Shown here in pieces: positions 45,558 to 53,792 of a stretch of 64,000 nucleotides of DNA (position 1 is the first letter of the stretch; each line of letters starts with the position of its first letter). Below the pieces are notes generated by a model that had not been told where the DNA came from, searched no databases, and worked only from the letters and a program-made list of their open reading frames with translations. The translations under genes were made by a program, and so were the position numbers. The stretch is taken from positions 2,666,001 to 2,730,000 of the forward strand of contig NZ_JAVLVU010000001.1 of assembly GCF_031951985.1 (NCBI RefSeq). The letters are read 5' to 3'. This DNA is from Mucilaginibacter terrae (GTDB lineage Bacteria > Bacteroidota > Bacteroidia > Sphingobacteriales > Sphingobacteriaceae).

Positions 45558-45995
45558 TTATATAAATGACGATTGAATGCTTGCCGATGCTACATTATCC
45601 TGCAAGTTTTGATTGGGCTTGTGCAACTCTTTAGCTTTTTGCAACTTGTGGTAATAAAAATAGGAGGCAACGCCCAGGGCAATAAAGAGAAGCATAGGCG
45701 CCCAGTTTTCTACCGATTTGCCAGAGGCCGCCACCGAGTAAACCGCGCCAATTAAATCAAAAATCAGCCCGGCGTAAGCCCACTCTTTAATGCGCGGATA
45801 GCCCGGAATTAAAATGGCTATTGCCCCCAGTATTTTGGCTACGCCCACAAAGGGTAACAGGTAAGCAGGCATCTGCATTTCTTTAAAGCCTTGTACGGCT
45901 ATATCCTGCACCAGTACATCGGGTATGGCGCTGCCCACCATTACAAACAGGAACAGGCCGGTAAGTATCCAATAAATTATCTTGTTTTTTTTCAT
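45558..45995 (-). CDS. DoxX family membrane protein
   Basis: A 145-residue protein with four hydrophobic helices typical of the DoxX family (ILTGLFLFVMVGSAIPDVL, LLPFVGVAKILGAIAILI). It is a small inner-membrane protein, often co-expressed with stress or redox genes. It lies 39 bases after the VOC gene on the same strand. Confidence 0.85.
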   Translation of the reverse strand: MKKNKIIYWILTGLFLFVMVGSAIPDVLVQDIAVQGFKEMQMPAYLLPFVGVAKILGAIAILIPGYPRIKEWAYAGLIFDLIGAVYSVAASGKSVENWAPMLLFIALGVASYFYYHKLQKAKELHKPNQNLQDNVASASIQSSFI

Positions 45996-46034
45996 AATTT
46001 TAATTGTTTAGCATGATAAATAAGCGCTCAGCCA

Positions 46035-46451
46035 TTACGGCTTGGCAACAGGAAAAGCAAGCATCCAGTTAAAGCCGTATTTATCAGTTAACGAACCGAA
46101 GTAATCGCCCCAAAACTCTTCTTTAGGAGGCATCATGGGCTGGCCACCGGTGCTCAGTTTATCAAACAGCTGGTCTACCTCTGCTCTGCTTTCGCAGCTC
46201 AGGCTCAGGCTTACATCTTTACCTTTGGGCAAATCGCCGCCCATGCAGTTGTCTGATGCCATAATCATCACATCGCTAACTTTAAGGCAGGCATGCAGCA
46301 CGGTATCCGCCATTGATTCGGGAAACTGGTCTTTTGCCGGAGATTCGCCTACTTTCATTACAAATAGTTCGCCGCCAAAAGTTTCTTTGTAAAAGTTCAT
46401 GGCTTCGTTACAGTTGCCATCAAAAAATAGGTAAGCATCAAGTCTTTTCAT
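46035..46451 (-). CDS. VOC family (PhnB/glyoxalase-like) protein
   Basis: A 138-residue protein with the paired beta-alpha-beta fold of the VOC superfamily, PhnB/YjdN type: DAYLFFDGNCNEAMNFYKE near the start and FGSLTDKYGFNWMLAF near the end. Some members are metal-dependent enzymes, others antibiotic-binding proteins; metal ligands are not clear here. It starts four bases after the broken DHFR-like gene. Confidence 0.88.
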   Translation of the reverse strand: MKRLDAYLFFDGNCNEAMNFYKETFGGELFVMKVGESPAKDQFPESMADTVLHACLKVSDVMIMASDNCMGGDLPKGKDVSLSLSCESRAEVDQLFDKLSTGGQPMMPPKEEFWGDYFGSLTDKYGFNWMLAFPVAKP

Positions 46452-46455
46452 GTTT

Positions 46456-47048
46456 TTAAGTGTTTGTGTTTAGTAAATTGTATTCGGGTTCGTAATAAAA
46501 AAGCACCACGCCATTGGTAAAATGATGTGTTTTGATGAGCCTGAGCGCCGGCCTTTCTTTAATTAAAAACAGGGGCACGCCTTGCTTTAAAACCACCGGG
46601 GCCACCCATAACAGGTACACATCAATTAACCCTGCCTTTATGAGCGAGTGCGCCATGTTTACGCCTCCCCACGATATAATATCGGCCCCGGGTTGTTGCT
46701 TTAAATATAATACTTCGCGGTTTAAATTGCCCTTTGCCAGTTTTGATTGCGGCCTGCTAATTTGCTGCAACGTGGTAGAAAATACTATTTTGGGCAAACC
46801 GCAAATCAGTTTGGCATACCTCCTGTCTTGGGTGGTTGATACGGGCTTATAGCTACCTGGCTCCAGTGTTTCAACATGGCTTCGTACGTAATGCGGCCTA
46901 CCAGTATGGCGCCCATGCTTTGCAGCAGGGCATGGCTCTCATGGGCGATTTCATCGCTCCAATATTCGTAATGCCAGTCGAGCTCGCCATTGGGCCCGGC
47001 CATCATGCCGTTCATGGTTATATTTACCGATAGTACCACTTTGCGCAT
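46456..47048 (-). pseudogene. Dihydrofolate reductase-family (RibD C-terminal-like) gene broken by a frameshift
   Basis: The first frame (47048-46806) encodes MRKVVLSVNITMNGMMAGP to SQVAISPYQ, then runs out of frame to a stop. A second frame (46456-46797 and upstream) reads VSTTQDRRYAKL, then GLPKIVFSTTLQQ to the end. Adding one base near 46850 joins them into a normal protein of about 190 residues with the GGVNMAHSLIKAGLIDVYLL core. This family reduces pterin-like or deazaflavin-related substrates; its actual role is unknown. As written only an 80-residue stub could be made. Confidence 0.8.
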
Positions 47049-47168
47049 CTTTATTCACTTTGCAACCGCCTCATTAACAAGGCATATTACAAAGGTAGGC
47101 TAATACCCGGCGCGCGGTGAGTGCGCTTTACGGCAATTTGAGGGGTTGATTGCGACAATACTTTACAT

Positions 47169-47176
47169 TAGCTTTG
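47169..47176 (+). promoter_or_regulatory. -7 promoter box abutting the GlxA-type regulator start
   Basis: TAGCTTTG, a perfect TAnnTTTG match, ends four bases before the ATG at 47181. A TTG-containing -33-like element lies about 20 bases upstream (47146-47148). Confidence 0.4.
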
Positions 47177-47180
47177 AGTT

Positions 47181-48158
47181 ATGAAGCACATATCAATTTT
47201 AGTACCTAAAGGAGCTATACTGGGCAGCCTGGAAGGCTCAAGACAGTTACTTACGCAAGTAAACCAGTTTTTTGCCGCCAAAGGCATGCCCCCGATATTT
47301 AAAGTGCAGCTGGTAGGGCTAAATACCCATACCCCCATTACCGGCGGACTATTTACAGTAAATACCGACCTGGTAATTGATGATGTTAAAAAAACCGACC
47401 TCATTATCATCCCCGCCCTCGACGGCGACCTGAACCAGGCCATCGAAAACAATAAAGATTTTATTCCGTGGATCATCAAACAACGCGCAGCAGGCTCTGA
47501 GGTAGCCAGTTTGTGTTTAGGTGCCTTCCTGCTGGCTTCTACCGGGTTGCTCAATGGCCATAAATGTGCCACACACTGGATGGCCGCTAACGCCTTTAAG
47601 CAAATGTTCCCCGATGTGGAACTGGTGACCGAGAAAATTATTACCGATGAGCAGGGTATTTACTCCAGCGGCGGTGCTTTTTCATATCTTAACCTCATTT
47701 TGTATTTGATTGAAAAGTTTGCCGGGCGCGAAATGGCTATTCTCAGTTCTAAGGTTTTTGCCATAGAAATGGAGCGTAGCAGCCAATCGCCGTTCATCAT
47801 CTTCCAGGGGCAAAAAGACCATACCGACGACCCCATAAAAAAAGCGCAGGAATATATTGAACAAAACTACCAGGAAAAAATTACGGTAGAACAGCTGGCC
47901 TCGATGTTTGCGCTCGGCCGCCGAAACCTGGAGCGTCGTTTTAAAAAGGCAACCGCCAATACCGTGGTAGAATACATACAACGCGTAAAAATAGAAGCCG
48001 CCAAAATGAACCTCGAAAACACCCGCGACAGCGTAAACGAGGTAATGTACAACGTAGGCTATACCGATACCAAGGCTTTCCGCAGTACGTTTAAGCGTAT
48101 TACGGGCTTATCGCCTATTGAGTATAAAAATAAGTATCAGCGGGAGTTGGTGAATTAG
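47181..48158 (+). CDS. GlxA family transcriptional regulator (DJ-1/PfpI plus AraC)
   Basis: A 325-residue regulator with an N-terminal DJ-1/PfpI-like domain (1-195; elbow Cys112 in ASLCLGAFL) and a C-terminal AraC DNA-binding domain (about 225-320: ITVEQLASMFALGRRNLERRFK, then VMYNVGYTDTKAFRSTFKRITG). It is divergent from the DHFR/VOC/DoxX/GyrI genes, so it is a good candidate for their regulator, responding to a small molecule. This link is from position only. Confidence 0.9.
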   Translation: MKHISILVPKGAILGSLEGSRQLLTQVNQFFAAKGMPPIFKVQLVGLNTHTPITGGLFTVNTDLVIDDVKKTDLIIIPALDGDLNQAIENNKDFIPWIIKQRAAGSEVASLCLGAFLLASTGLLNGHKCATHWMAANAFKQMFPDVELVTEKIITDEQGIYSSGGAFSYLNLILYLIEKFAGREMAILSSKVFAIEMERSSQSPFIIFQGQKDHTDDPIKKAQEYIEQNYQEKITVEQLASMFALGRRNLERRFKKATANTVVEYIQRVKIEAAKMNLENTRDSVNEVMYNVGYTDTKAFRSTFKRITGLSPIEYKNKYQRELVN

Positions 48159-48194
48159 AAATTTTGTTATACGGCGTTTGCTTATCGCTTTTCT

Positions 48195-48706
48195 ACCGCT
48201 CATTGCCGCGGAGGCTACTACTTTTGTCTTGATACAAAAGATAGCAAAAAATCAAGTCACCTCCACAATGCTTCGTTTTTCGCACAATGCCTGCGCTGCA
48301 AAGCCCGGCAGCACCACGGGCTGGTTATCTTTTGCCCTACTTCATTCGCTCTTAGGCCTTGGCTTCAGCAAAATCTAAAAGGCCCTTTCCCGTCGCACAG
48401 GCCATCCTGTGCTGCCCCGCTTTCGCCCCGAAGCTGGGAGGTGACGAAGAGAAAGTATTTGAACTAAAATTGGCCAAAATTAAAGGATTTACAGAATTAC
48501 TTTTTCTGACCGATTCATGTGCTTTAAAGAGCGCGGGGCATTCAGCGCACCCGGCCGGGAGCTGCCTGTGGGATGGCAGGGATTGCGATGAATAGGCCTT
48601 TTGCTACTTTGGGGCTATGCCAAACTTAGCGTTAGCGACGCTCATGAACACCTCTGAAAATAAACACAATGTGAATAACTAACAGCCTTAGCGGCAATTG
48701 AGCGCT
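48195..48706. mobile_element. Terminal-inverted-repeat element, 0.5 kb, older copy
   Basis: The left terminal repeat (48195-48217, ACCGCTCATTGCCGCGGAGG) is nearly identical to that of the 20032 copy. The right end (48683-48706) is degenerate. The left 250 bp are highly similar to copy 1, the middle 90 bp unrelated, and the last 170 bp similar again. Small open frames inside are repeat-derived and not called as genes. The element fills the 648-bp gap between the GlxA-type regulator and cbpA. Confidence 0.78.
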
Positions 48707-48806
48707 CACCAAGAGATAAACTAACGACAGATGCAAAATTTACCTCAACCTTATACCTTCTCCGCTGTTATACACTTAAATTGCAATAAGCAATATTTAA
48801 AAAACC

Positions 48807-49721
48807 ATGGCCTTTGTTGATTACTATAAAATTTTAGGGGTCGAAAAAACAGCTACCGAAAAGGAGATTAAAAATGCCTACCGCAAGCTGGCCCGTAAAT
48901 ATCACCCCGATCTTAACCCTAATGATTCGGAAGCTAACAAAAAGTTTCAGGAGATAAATGAAGCTAACGAGGTACTCACCGATGCCGAGAAGCGCAAAAA
49001 ATACGACCAGTACGGAGAAAACTGGCAACATGCCGATGCTTATGAACAAGCCCGGCAGCAGCAGGACCGTCAATCGCACGGTTATCAGGGCGGCGGTCAG
49101 CAGGGCGGTTATAACTTTGAATCGTTTGGCGATGAGGGCGGCGATTTTTCCGATTTCTTTCAATCCATGTTTGGCGGTGCCGGTGGCGGTAGTGGCAGGC
49201 AACAGGCACGTTACCGCGGACAGGATTTTAATGCGCAGTTGCAGCTAACCTTGCAGGAAGCCGCCGAAACGCACAAGCAAACGCTTACAGTTAACGGAAA
49301 AAACATACGCATAACCATACCGGCAGGTGTGGAGAACGGGCAAACCATAAAAATTGCAGGGCATGGTAGCGCGGGTGTAAACGGTGGCCCGGCGGGCGAT
49401 TTGTATATCACCTTTATAATTGCCGATGATGCCCGCTTTAAACGCAGGGGCAATGATCTGCTGGCAACCGTTCCGCTCGATTTGTACACGGCTGTTTTAG
49501 GTGGCGAAATTACCTCCGATACCCTTACCGGGCAGGTTAAGGTAAAAGTAAAACCCGAAACGCAGAACGGTACACAGGTGAAACTTAAAGGCAAGGGCAT
49601 GCCCGTTTACAAAAAAGCCGACGAGTTTGGCGACTTGTACCTTACCTACAATATACAGCTGCCAACAAACCTTACCAACGAGCAAATAGAACTATTTAAA
49701 CAACTGGCTAACCGTAAATAA
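48807..49721 (+). CDS. cbpA: DnaJ-class co-chaperone CbpA
   Basis: A 304-residue type II J-protein: J domain (1-70) with HPD at 33-35, a Gly/Gln/Phe-rich linker (about 75-135), and two beta-rich substrate-binding domains without the zinc finger of DnaJ. In E. coli CbpA stimulates DnaK and binds curved DNA in stationary phase. cbpM follows after two bases, which confirms the assignment. Confidence 0.94.
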   Translation: MAFVDYYKILGVEKTATEKEIKNAYRKLARKYHPDLNPNDSEANKKFQEINEANEVLTDAEKRKKYDQYGENWQHADAYEQARQQQDRQSHGYQGGGQQGGYNFESFGDEGGDFSDFFQSMFGGAGGGSGRQQARYRGQDFNAQLQLTLQEAAETHKQTLTVNGKNIRITIPAGVENGQTIKIAGHGSAGVNGGPAGDLYITFIIADDARFKRRGNDLLATVPLDLYTAVLGGEITSDTLTGQVKVKVKPETQNGTQVKLKGKGMPVYKKADEFGDLYLTYNIQLPTNLTNEQIELFKQLANRK

Positions 49722-49723
49722 CC

Positions 49724-50014
49724 ATGGCAACAGAGCAGTTAACCCCCGTAAACGATTTTTGCAGCTATCATCACATTGAGTACACCGTTATCAGTATGTT
49801 TCACGATGCAGGTTTACTCGAGCTAAATATTATAGACAAGGTAAGCTACATCCCGGTTTATGAGCTCCCGCGACTGGAGCGCATGGTACGCTTGCACACC
49901 GACCTGGGCATTAACCCCGAAGGCATTGAAGCCATAACTCACCTGTTGGAACGTATTGATACGATGCAGCAGGAAATGCAGATATTGAGGAACAGGTTAA
50001 GGAGTTACGAGTGA
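49724..50014 (+). CDS. cbpM: Chaperone modulator CbpM
   Basis: A 96-residue protein of the CbpM family (YIPVYELPRLERMVRLHTDLGIN, then a C-terminal coiled-coil segment RIDTMQQEMQILRNRLR). CbpM binds the J domain of CbpA and blocks its action on DnaK. It starts two bases after the cbpA stop, so the pair is translationally coupled. Confidence 0.9.
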   Translation: MATEQLTPVNDFCSYHHIEYTVISMFHDAGLLELNIIDKVSYIPVYELPRLERMVRLHTDLGINPEGIEAITHLLERIDTMQQEMQILRNRLRSYE

Positions 50015-50034
50015 GCATGCGCTGTAAACCCCAT

Positions 50035-50110
50035 TGTCATTTCGAGGTACGAGAAATGCTATACGCTTGGTAAGCTATAAGCTTTATAAGATTTCTCGTA
50101 AGCTCATGCT
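50035..50110. repeat. Palindrome family A copy, right arm degenerate
   Basis: TGTCATTTCGAGGTACGAG at the left is a standard end. The right arm (GATTTCTCGTAAGC, then GGCATGA) is eroded. It lies 20 bases after the cbpM stop. Confidence 0.7.
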
Positions 50111-50186
50111 GGCATGAACCATCACAACAATACTTCCTTACTAAATAAATTAGGATTCCGACCCAACAAACGCGAAATTTACCCAT

Positions 50187-51467
50187 ATGAATAACCTGCC
50201 GCCATTGGCCGAACGTATGCGCCCCAAAACGCTCGATGATTATGTTGGGCAAAAACACCTGGTTGGGCAGGGAGCCGTACTGCGCAAGGCCATCGAGTCA
50301 GGCAATCTGCCGTCGATGATTTTTTGGGGGCCACCGGGGGTAGGTAAAACCACACTGGCGTATATTATTTCGCAAAACCTCAAAAGGCCGTTTTTTGCCC
50401 TTAGCGCAATTAACTCTGGCGTTAAAGATGTGCGCGAGGTAATCGAAAAAGCATCATTACTCAAACAAGGCGGGCAAACACTACCGGTTTTGTTTATTGA
50501 TGAGATACACCGTTTCTCCAAATCGCAGCAAGACTCGCTGTTGGGTGCGGTTGAACGCGGCATCGTTACGCTGATTGGTGCCACTACTGAAAACCCGTCG
50601 TTCGAGGTTATATCGGCTTTGCTGTCGCGATGCCAGGTCTATATTTTACAGCACCTGCATGAGGATGATTTAGTAGCCCTCCTCAATAAAGCCATGCAGG
50701 ACGACGAGGTGCTAAAAACCAAAAAAATCACCATTAAAGAGCATGAAGCATTATTACGCCTGTCGGGTGGAGATGCGCGTAAACTGCTCAATATTTTCGA
50801 GCTGTTGCTCAATGCCATTGATGCACCCAAAATTGTGGTAACCAATGACGCCGTGCTCAAAAATGTGCAGCAAAACATGGCACTGTATGATAAGGCGGGC
50901 GAGCAACATTACGATATTATTTCGGCCTTCATTAAATCTATGCGGGGGAGCGACCCTAACGGTGCCGTATACTGGCTGGCCCGTATGCTGGTAGGCGGCG
51001 AAGACCCCTCATTTATTGCCCGCCGTATGCTCATCCTCGCATCCGAAGATATTGGCAATGCCAATCCTAATGCCCTATTGCTGGCGCAAAGCTGTTTTGA
51101 AGCGGTAAATGTAATTGGTATGCCCGAGGCGCGTATCATCCTATCGCAAACGGCTGTTTATTTGGCAACATCGGCCAAGAGCAATGCCAGCTATATGGCC
51201 ATTGGCACTGCCATGGACCTGGTACGCCAAACCGGCGACCTGCCCGTGCCCTTGCACCTGCGTAATGCACCAACCAAGCTCATGAAAAACATTGGCTATG
51301 GTAAGGACTATAAATATGCCCACAGTTACGAAGGCAACTTTACCGATCAGGACTTTTTACCCGACGAAATTAAAGGCACCAAGCTTTACGATCCCGGCAG
51401 CAACGCCCGGGAAAACGAAGCGAGAGAGAAGTTGAAGAAGCTTTGGGGGAATAGGTATAAGTATTAG
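50187..51467 (+). CDS. rarA: Replication-associated recombination protein RarA (MgsA)
   Basis: A 426-residue AAA+ ATPase acting at stalled replication forks. Walker A is GPPGVGKTT (48-56), Walker B LFIDEIHR (Asp105, Glu106) and sensor 1 IGATTENPS. The C-terminal helical tetramerisation region (about 240-420) includes ASEDIGNANP. The length matches the family. It is monocistronic with family A palindromes downstream. Confidence 0.96.
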   Translation: MNNLPPLAERMRPKTLDDYVGQKHLVGQGAVLRKAIESGNLPSMIFWGPPGVGKTTLAYIISQNLKRPFFALSAINSGVKDVREVIEKASLLKQGGQTLPVLFIDEIHRFSKSQQDSLLGAVERGIVTLIGATTENPSFEVISALLSRCQVYILQHLHEDDLVALLNKAMQDDEVLKTKKITIKEHEALLRLSGGDARKLLNIFELLLNAIDAPKIVVTNDAVLKNVQQNMALYDKAGEQHYDIISAFIKSMRGSDPNGAVYWLARMLVGGEDPSFIARRMLILASEDIGNANPNALLLAQSCFEAVNVIGMPEARIILSQTAVYLATSAKSNASYMAIGTAMDLVRQTGDLPVPLHLRNAPTKLMKNIGYGKDYKYAHSYEGNFTDQDFLPDEIKGTKLYDPGSNARENEAREKLKKLWGNRYKY

Positions 51468-51518
51468 TGAGTGGTGAATTGTGGAATAGTGAGTAGTTGT
51501 TCATAACCTATCCCATTT

Positions 51519-51608
51519 TGTCATCTCAAACGATAGTGAGAGATCCTGTTCAATTTGCAAAGCTTATCCTTGGGAACAAGATTTTTCTTTATCACCCGAA
51601 GCGGCAAT
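51519..51608. repeat. Palindrome family A copy, degenerate right end
   Basis: TGTCATCTCAAACGATAGTG begins it and AACAAGATTTTTCTTTATC forms the inner right arm, with an eroded end. It lies 52 bases after the rarA stop. Confidence 0.65.
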
Positions 51609-51619
51609 TATAAAGAACG

Positions 51620-51703
51620 CGTCATTGCGAGGTACGAAGCAATCTCTGCGAATGCAAAGCGTTCATGCATAGTTCAGAGATTGCTTCGTACCTCGCAATG
51701 ACG
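51620..51703. repeat. Palindrome family A, perfect copy
   Basis: Two perfect 29-bp arms, 51620-51648 (starting CGTCATTGCGAGGTACG) and 51675-51703, around a 26-base loop. It lies 27 bases beyond the stop of the minus-strand gene at 51731 and is convergent with rarA. The perfect arms suggest recent arrival or selection on the hairpin. Confidence 0.88.
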
Positions 51704-51730
51704 GGAGGGGAATATGGCTCTTTCCTAAAA

Positions 51731-52387
51731 CTAAAACACCGAAAACACGCCTCTTGTATATGGCAAATTGCGGGTGAGTTTATCCATCTGGCGCTCAAAG
51801 GCATCTTTGGCTTCAGGGGCTCCCATTTCGTTCATGCGTTTGGTGTAGGCCCATAGTACCTCGCCATCAGCGCCATTGGCTATTTTGAGAGAGAGGGTTA
51901 CTTCGGCGGTTTTGTTGTAACCAAACACAGCGGCGGTTACGGTGCCAACATTCGGGGTATTTTCTTTGCGCACAAAATCGCCGCAAATAACAGCATCAAC
52001 GCCTAAAGCTTTGGCAATTTCATCTTTGCTGTAAACATCCAGGCTTTCAATCATGCCTGCCTGTTGTAACAGCCGGTTAGTTTCTGTAGTATTTTGGAAG
52101 CGTACTTTATATTTAAAAAACTCGCGCATTAAAGAGGTATACACTTCAAACTGCACCTGCAGGGCTAAGTCTTTTTCCTCTTGTATATGCGCTACCGAAT
52201 CAAAACTTTTAGGAACTTTGCGATAAGTTATATGTGCCTCGAATGGTAAAATGGCTACCAGATGGTGCTCTTTGATTGCATCTTTAAGTTTAGGGCTTTT
52301 GTATACTTGTTTACCAGGCTCCAGCAATTGCGCCATCACGTTAAGAGTTAACAAGCAAACGGCTATGAGTAATAATACTTTTTTCAT
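51731..52387 (-). CDS. Exported protein of unknown function (CsgG/TolB-N-like look)
   Basis: A 218-residue protein with a signal peptide (1-19, VMA-Q), starting MKKVLLLIAVCLLTLNV. The body alternates helix and strand, with LVAILPFEAHITYR, a Thr-rich QNTTETNRLL and LGVDAVICGDFV, resembling the CsgG/TolB N-terminal fold that senses or builds outer-membrane assemblies. The match is by eye and weak. The longer frame to 52471 runs into a repeat, so the ATG at 52387 is chosen. Confidence 0.6.
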   Translation of the reverse strand: MKKVLLLIAVCLLTLNVMAQLLEPGKQVYKSPKLKDAIKEHHLVAILPFEAHITYRKVPKSFDSVAHIQEEKDLALQVQFEVYTSLMREFFKYKVRFQNTTETNRLLQQAGMIESLDVYSKDEIAKALGVDAVICGDFVRKENTPNVGTVTAAVFGYNKTAEVTLSLKIANGADGEVLWAYTKRMNEMGAPEAKDAFERQMDKLTRNLPYTRGVFSVF

Positions 52388-52455
52388 GATAAGGTTGGAT
52401 TCGGTTTTTACAACAGACTGTTTAAAATGAAAAAGGTTACATGAGGGATGGAAAA

Positions 52456-52609
52456 AAATAGCCCCACCCAAACCCTCCGCGGGGAGGGAGGGCTTTTATG
52501 AGCAAACTTATTATCAAAAGAAAACCCCGAATAAAAAGCATTACTGCTTTATTCGGGGTTAATTATCTTAAAGTCCTCCCGCCCGGGGAGGATTTAGGTG
52601 GGGCTATTT
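52456..52609. repeat. Palindromic repeat family C, copy 2, around a terminator
   Basis: Outer arms AAATAGCCCCACC (52456-52468) and GGTGGGGCTATTT (52597-52609) pair perfectly, with about 40-bp arms overall at some 80% match, each containing its own GGGAGG-type palindrome. The terminator at 52523-52560 sits in the middle. The right arm overlaps the 2OG oxygenase stop codon. Confidence 0.75.
52523..52560 (-). terminator. Terminator of the 2OG oxygenase gene
   Basis: A 13-bp perfect stem AACCCCGAATAAA/TTTATTCGGGGTT with an inner AAGCA/TGCTT extension. It lies 44 bases after the oxygenase stop on the minus strand. Confidence 0.7.
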
Positions 52610-53566
52610 CTTCAACCCAATCTCTCTTAACCTTTCATCCAGGTATTCGCCGGCGGTCATGTCGCTGTAAACTTTGGGGTGTTGCTCATCTATGGTGCTT
52701 TCGAGGCTGGTTAAATCCATATCTGATTTTGGGTGCAAAAAGAACGGCACCGAGAAGCGCGAATACTTCATTTGCTCGCGCGGCGGATTAACTACACGGT
52801 GGGTGGTTGATTTTAACTTGTTATTGGTTAAACGTTGTAACATGTCGCCTACGTTTACAACCACGTCTTCGCCATGGGCCTTAATCGGGAACCACTCATT
52901 GTCGCGGGTCAATACCTCTAAACCATCAGCGCTTGCACCAATCAGCAGGGTAATTAAGTTAATATCCTCATGGGCACCGGCACGCACAGCATCTGGCGCT
53001 AAAGCGTCAGGATCTTCAATAGGGAAGTAGTGCAGGGTGCGCAGTATAGAGTTACCGTTGTGCACTTTATCGTAAAAGTAATCTTTGGGCAATTCTAAAT
53101 ACACGGCAATAGCCTCGAGTAGCATGGTACCTGCGGCTTCCAGCTTTTGGTAAATCTCGCGGGTTACGGTGTTAAAATCGGGCAGTTCGTCAACATAAAC
53201 GTTGTCGGGGTATTGCTCTTTTATCGGGTCGCCGTCGGTTACGGTTTGGCCAATTTGCCAAAACTCCTTCAGGTCGGGCACTTTAAAGCCTTTGGCAGTT
53301 TCTTTGCCCTTGCTGGTATAACCACGCTGACCGGCCAACTCGGGTTTTTCGTATTTCAGCTTTATATCTTCGGGTAAAGCAAACAAGGCTTTTACCTGGG
53401 CGTAAAGGCTATCAATAAGCTCTTTGCTCAGGCCATGGTTGGTAATGGTTACAAACCCGGTTTCGTTAAAAGCTTTACCAATAGCATCCGAAAATGCTTT
53501 ACGGCTTTCAGCATCACCATTTTTATAGGTATCTAAATCGAGCCGTGGAATATTTACTGTACTCAT
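52604..53566 (-). CDS. Isopenicillin N synthase-like Fe(II)/2-oxoglutarate oxygenase
   Basis: A 320-residue cytoplasmic oxygenase. The iron ligands are His199, Asp201 and His256, and the co-substrate motif is Arg270-x-Ser272 (YSRFSVPFF). The N-terminal DIOX_N domain includes GFVTITNHGL. The plant-like IPNS/GA-oxidase family is common in bacteria and its substrate cannot be inferred here. It is monocistronic. Confidence 0.9.
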   Translation of the reverse strand: MSTVNIPRLDLDTYKNGDAESRKAFSDAIGKAFNETGFVTITNHGLSKELIDSLYAQVKALFALPEDIKLKYEKPELAGQRGYTSKGKETAKGFKVPDLKEFWQIGQTVTDGDPIKEQYPDNVYVDELPDFNTVTREIYQKLEAAGTMLLEAIAVYLELPKDYFYDKVHNGNSILRTLHYFPIEDPDALAPDAVRAGAHEDINLITLLIGASADGLEVLTRDNEWFPIKAHGEDVVVNVGDMLQRLTNNKLKSTTHRVVNPPREQMKYSRFSVPFFLHPKSDMDLTSLESTIDEQHPKVYSDMTAGEYLDERLREIGLKK

Positions 53567-53607
53567 AATAATCAGTTTTGAGGTAATATGATGTAAAATT
53601 ACTAAAA

Positions 53608-53720
53608 ATAACAGCCCCTCCCAAACCCCATAGCCCCCTCTAAATCTCCCCCGGAAAGGGAGGCTTAAAAACCTGGGACTTAAAGCTCTCCCTCCGGCGA
53701 GGGTTTGAGCAGGGCAAAAA
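53608..53720. repeat. Palindromic repeat family C, copy 3
   Basis: CCCTCTAAATCTCCCCCGG and GCTCTCCCTCCGGCGAGGG blocks form imperfect inverted arms like those at 52456 and 21639. This copy sits in the divergent gap between the 2OG oxygenase and the DUF6600 gene, unlike the others. Confidence 0.55.
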
Positions 53721-53792
53721 CAATAACAGCCATTAAACGCTTTTGATTTAATAGTGTCGAAACATTATACGCACCAATTAATACCACCAGCA

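Noticed and set aside
48178..48595. Two small frames in the 48195 element copy
   Set aside because: Same repeat-derived sequence as at 20 kb, disrupted by different indels, so no selection for a protein is visible.
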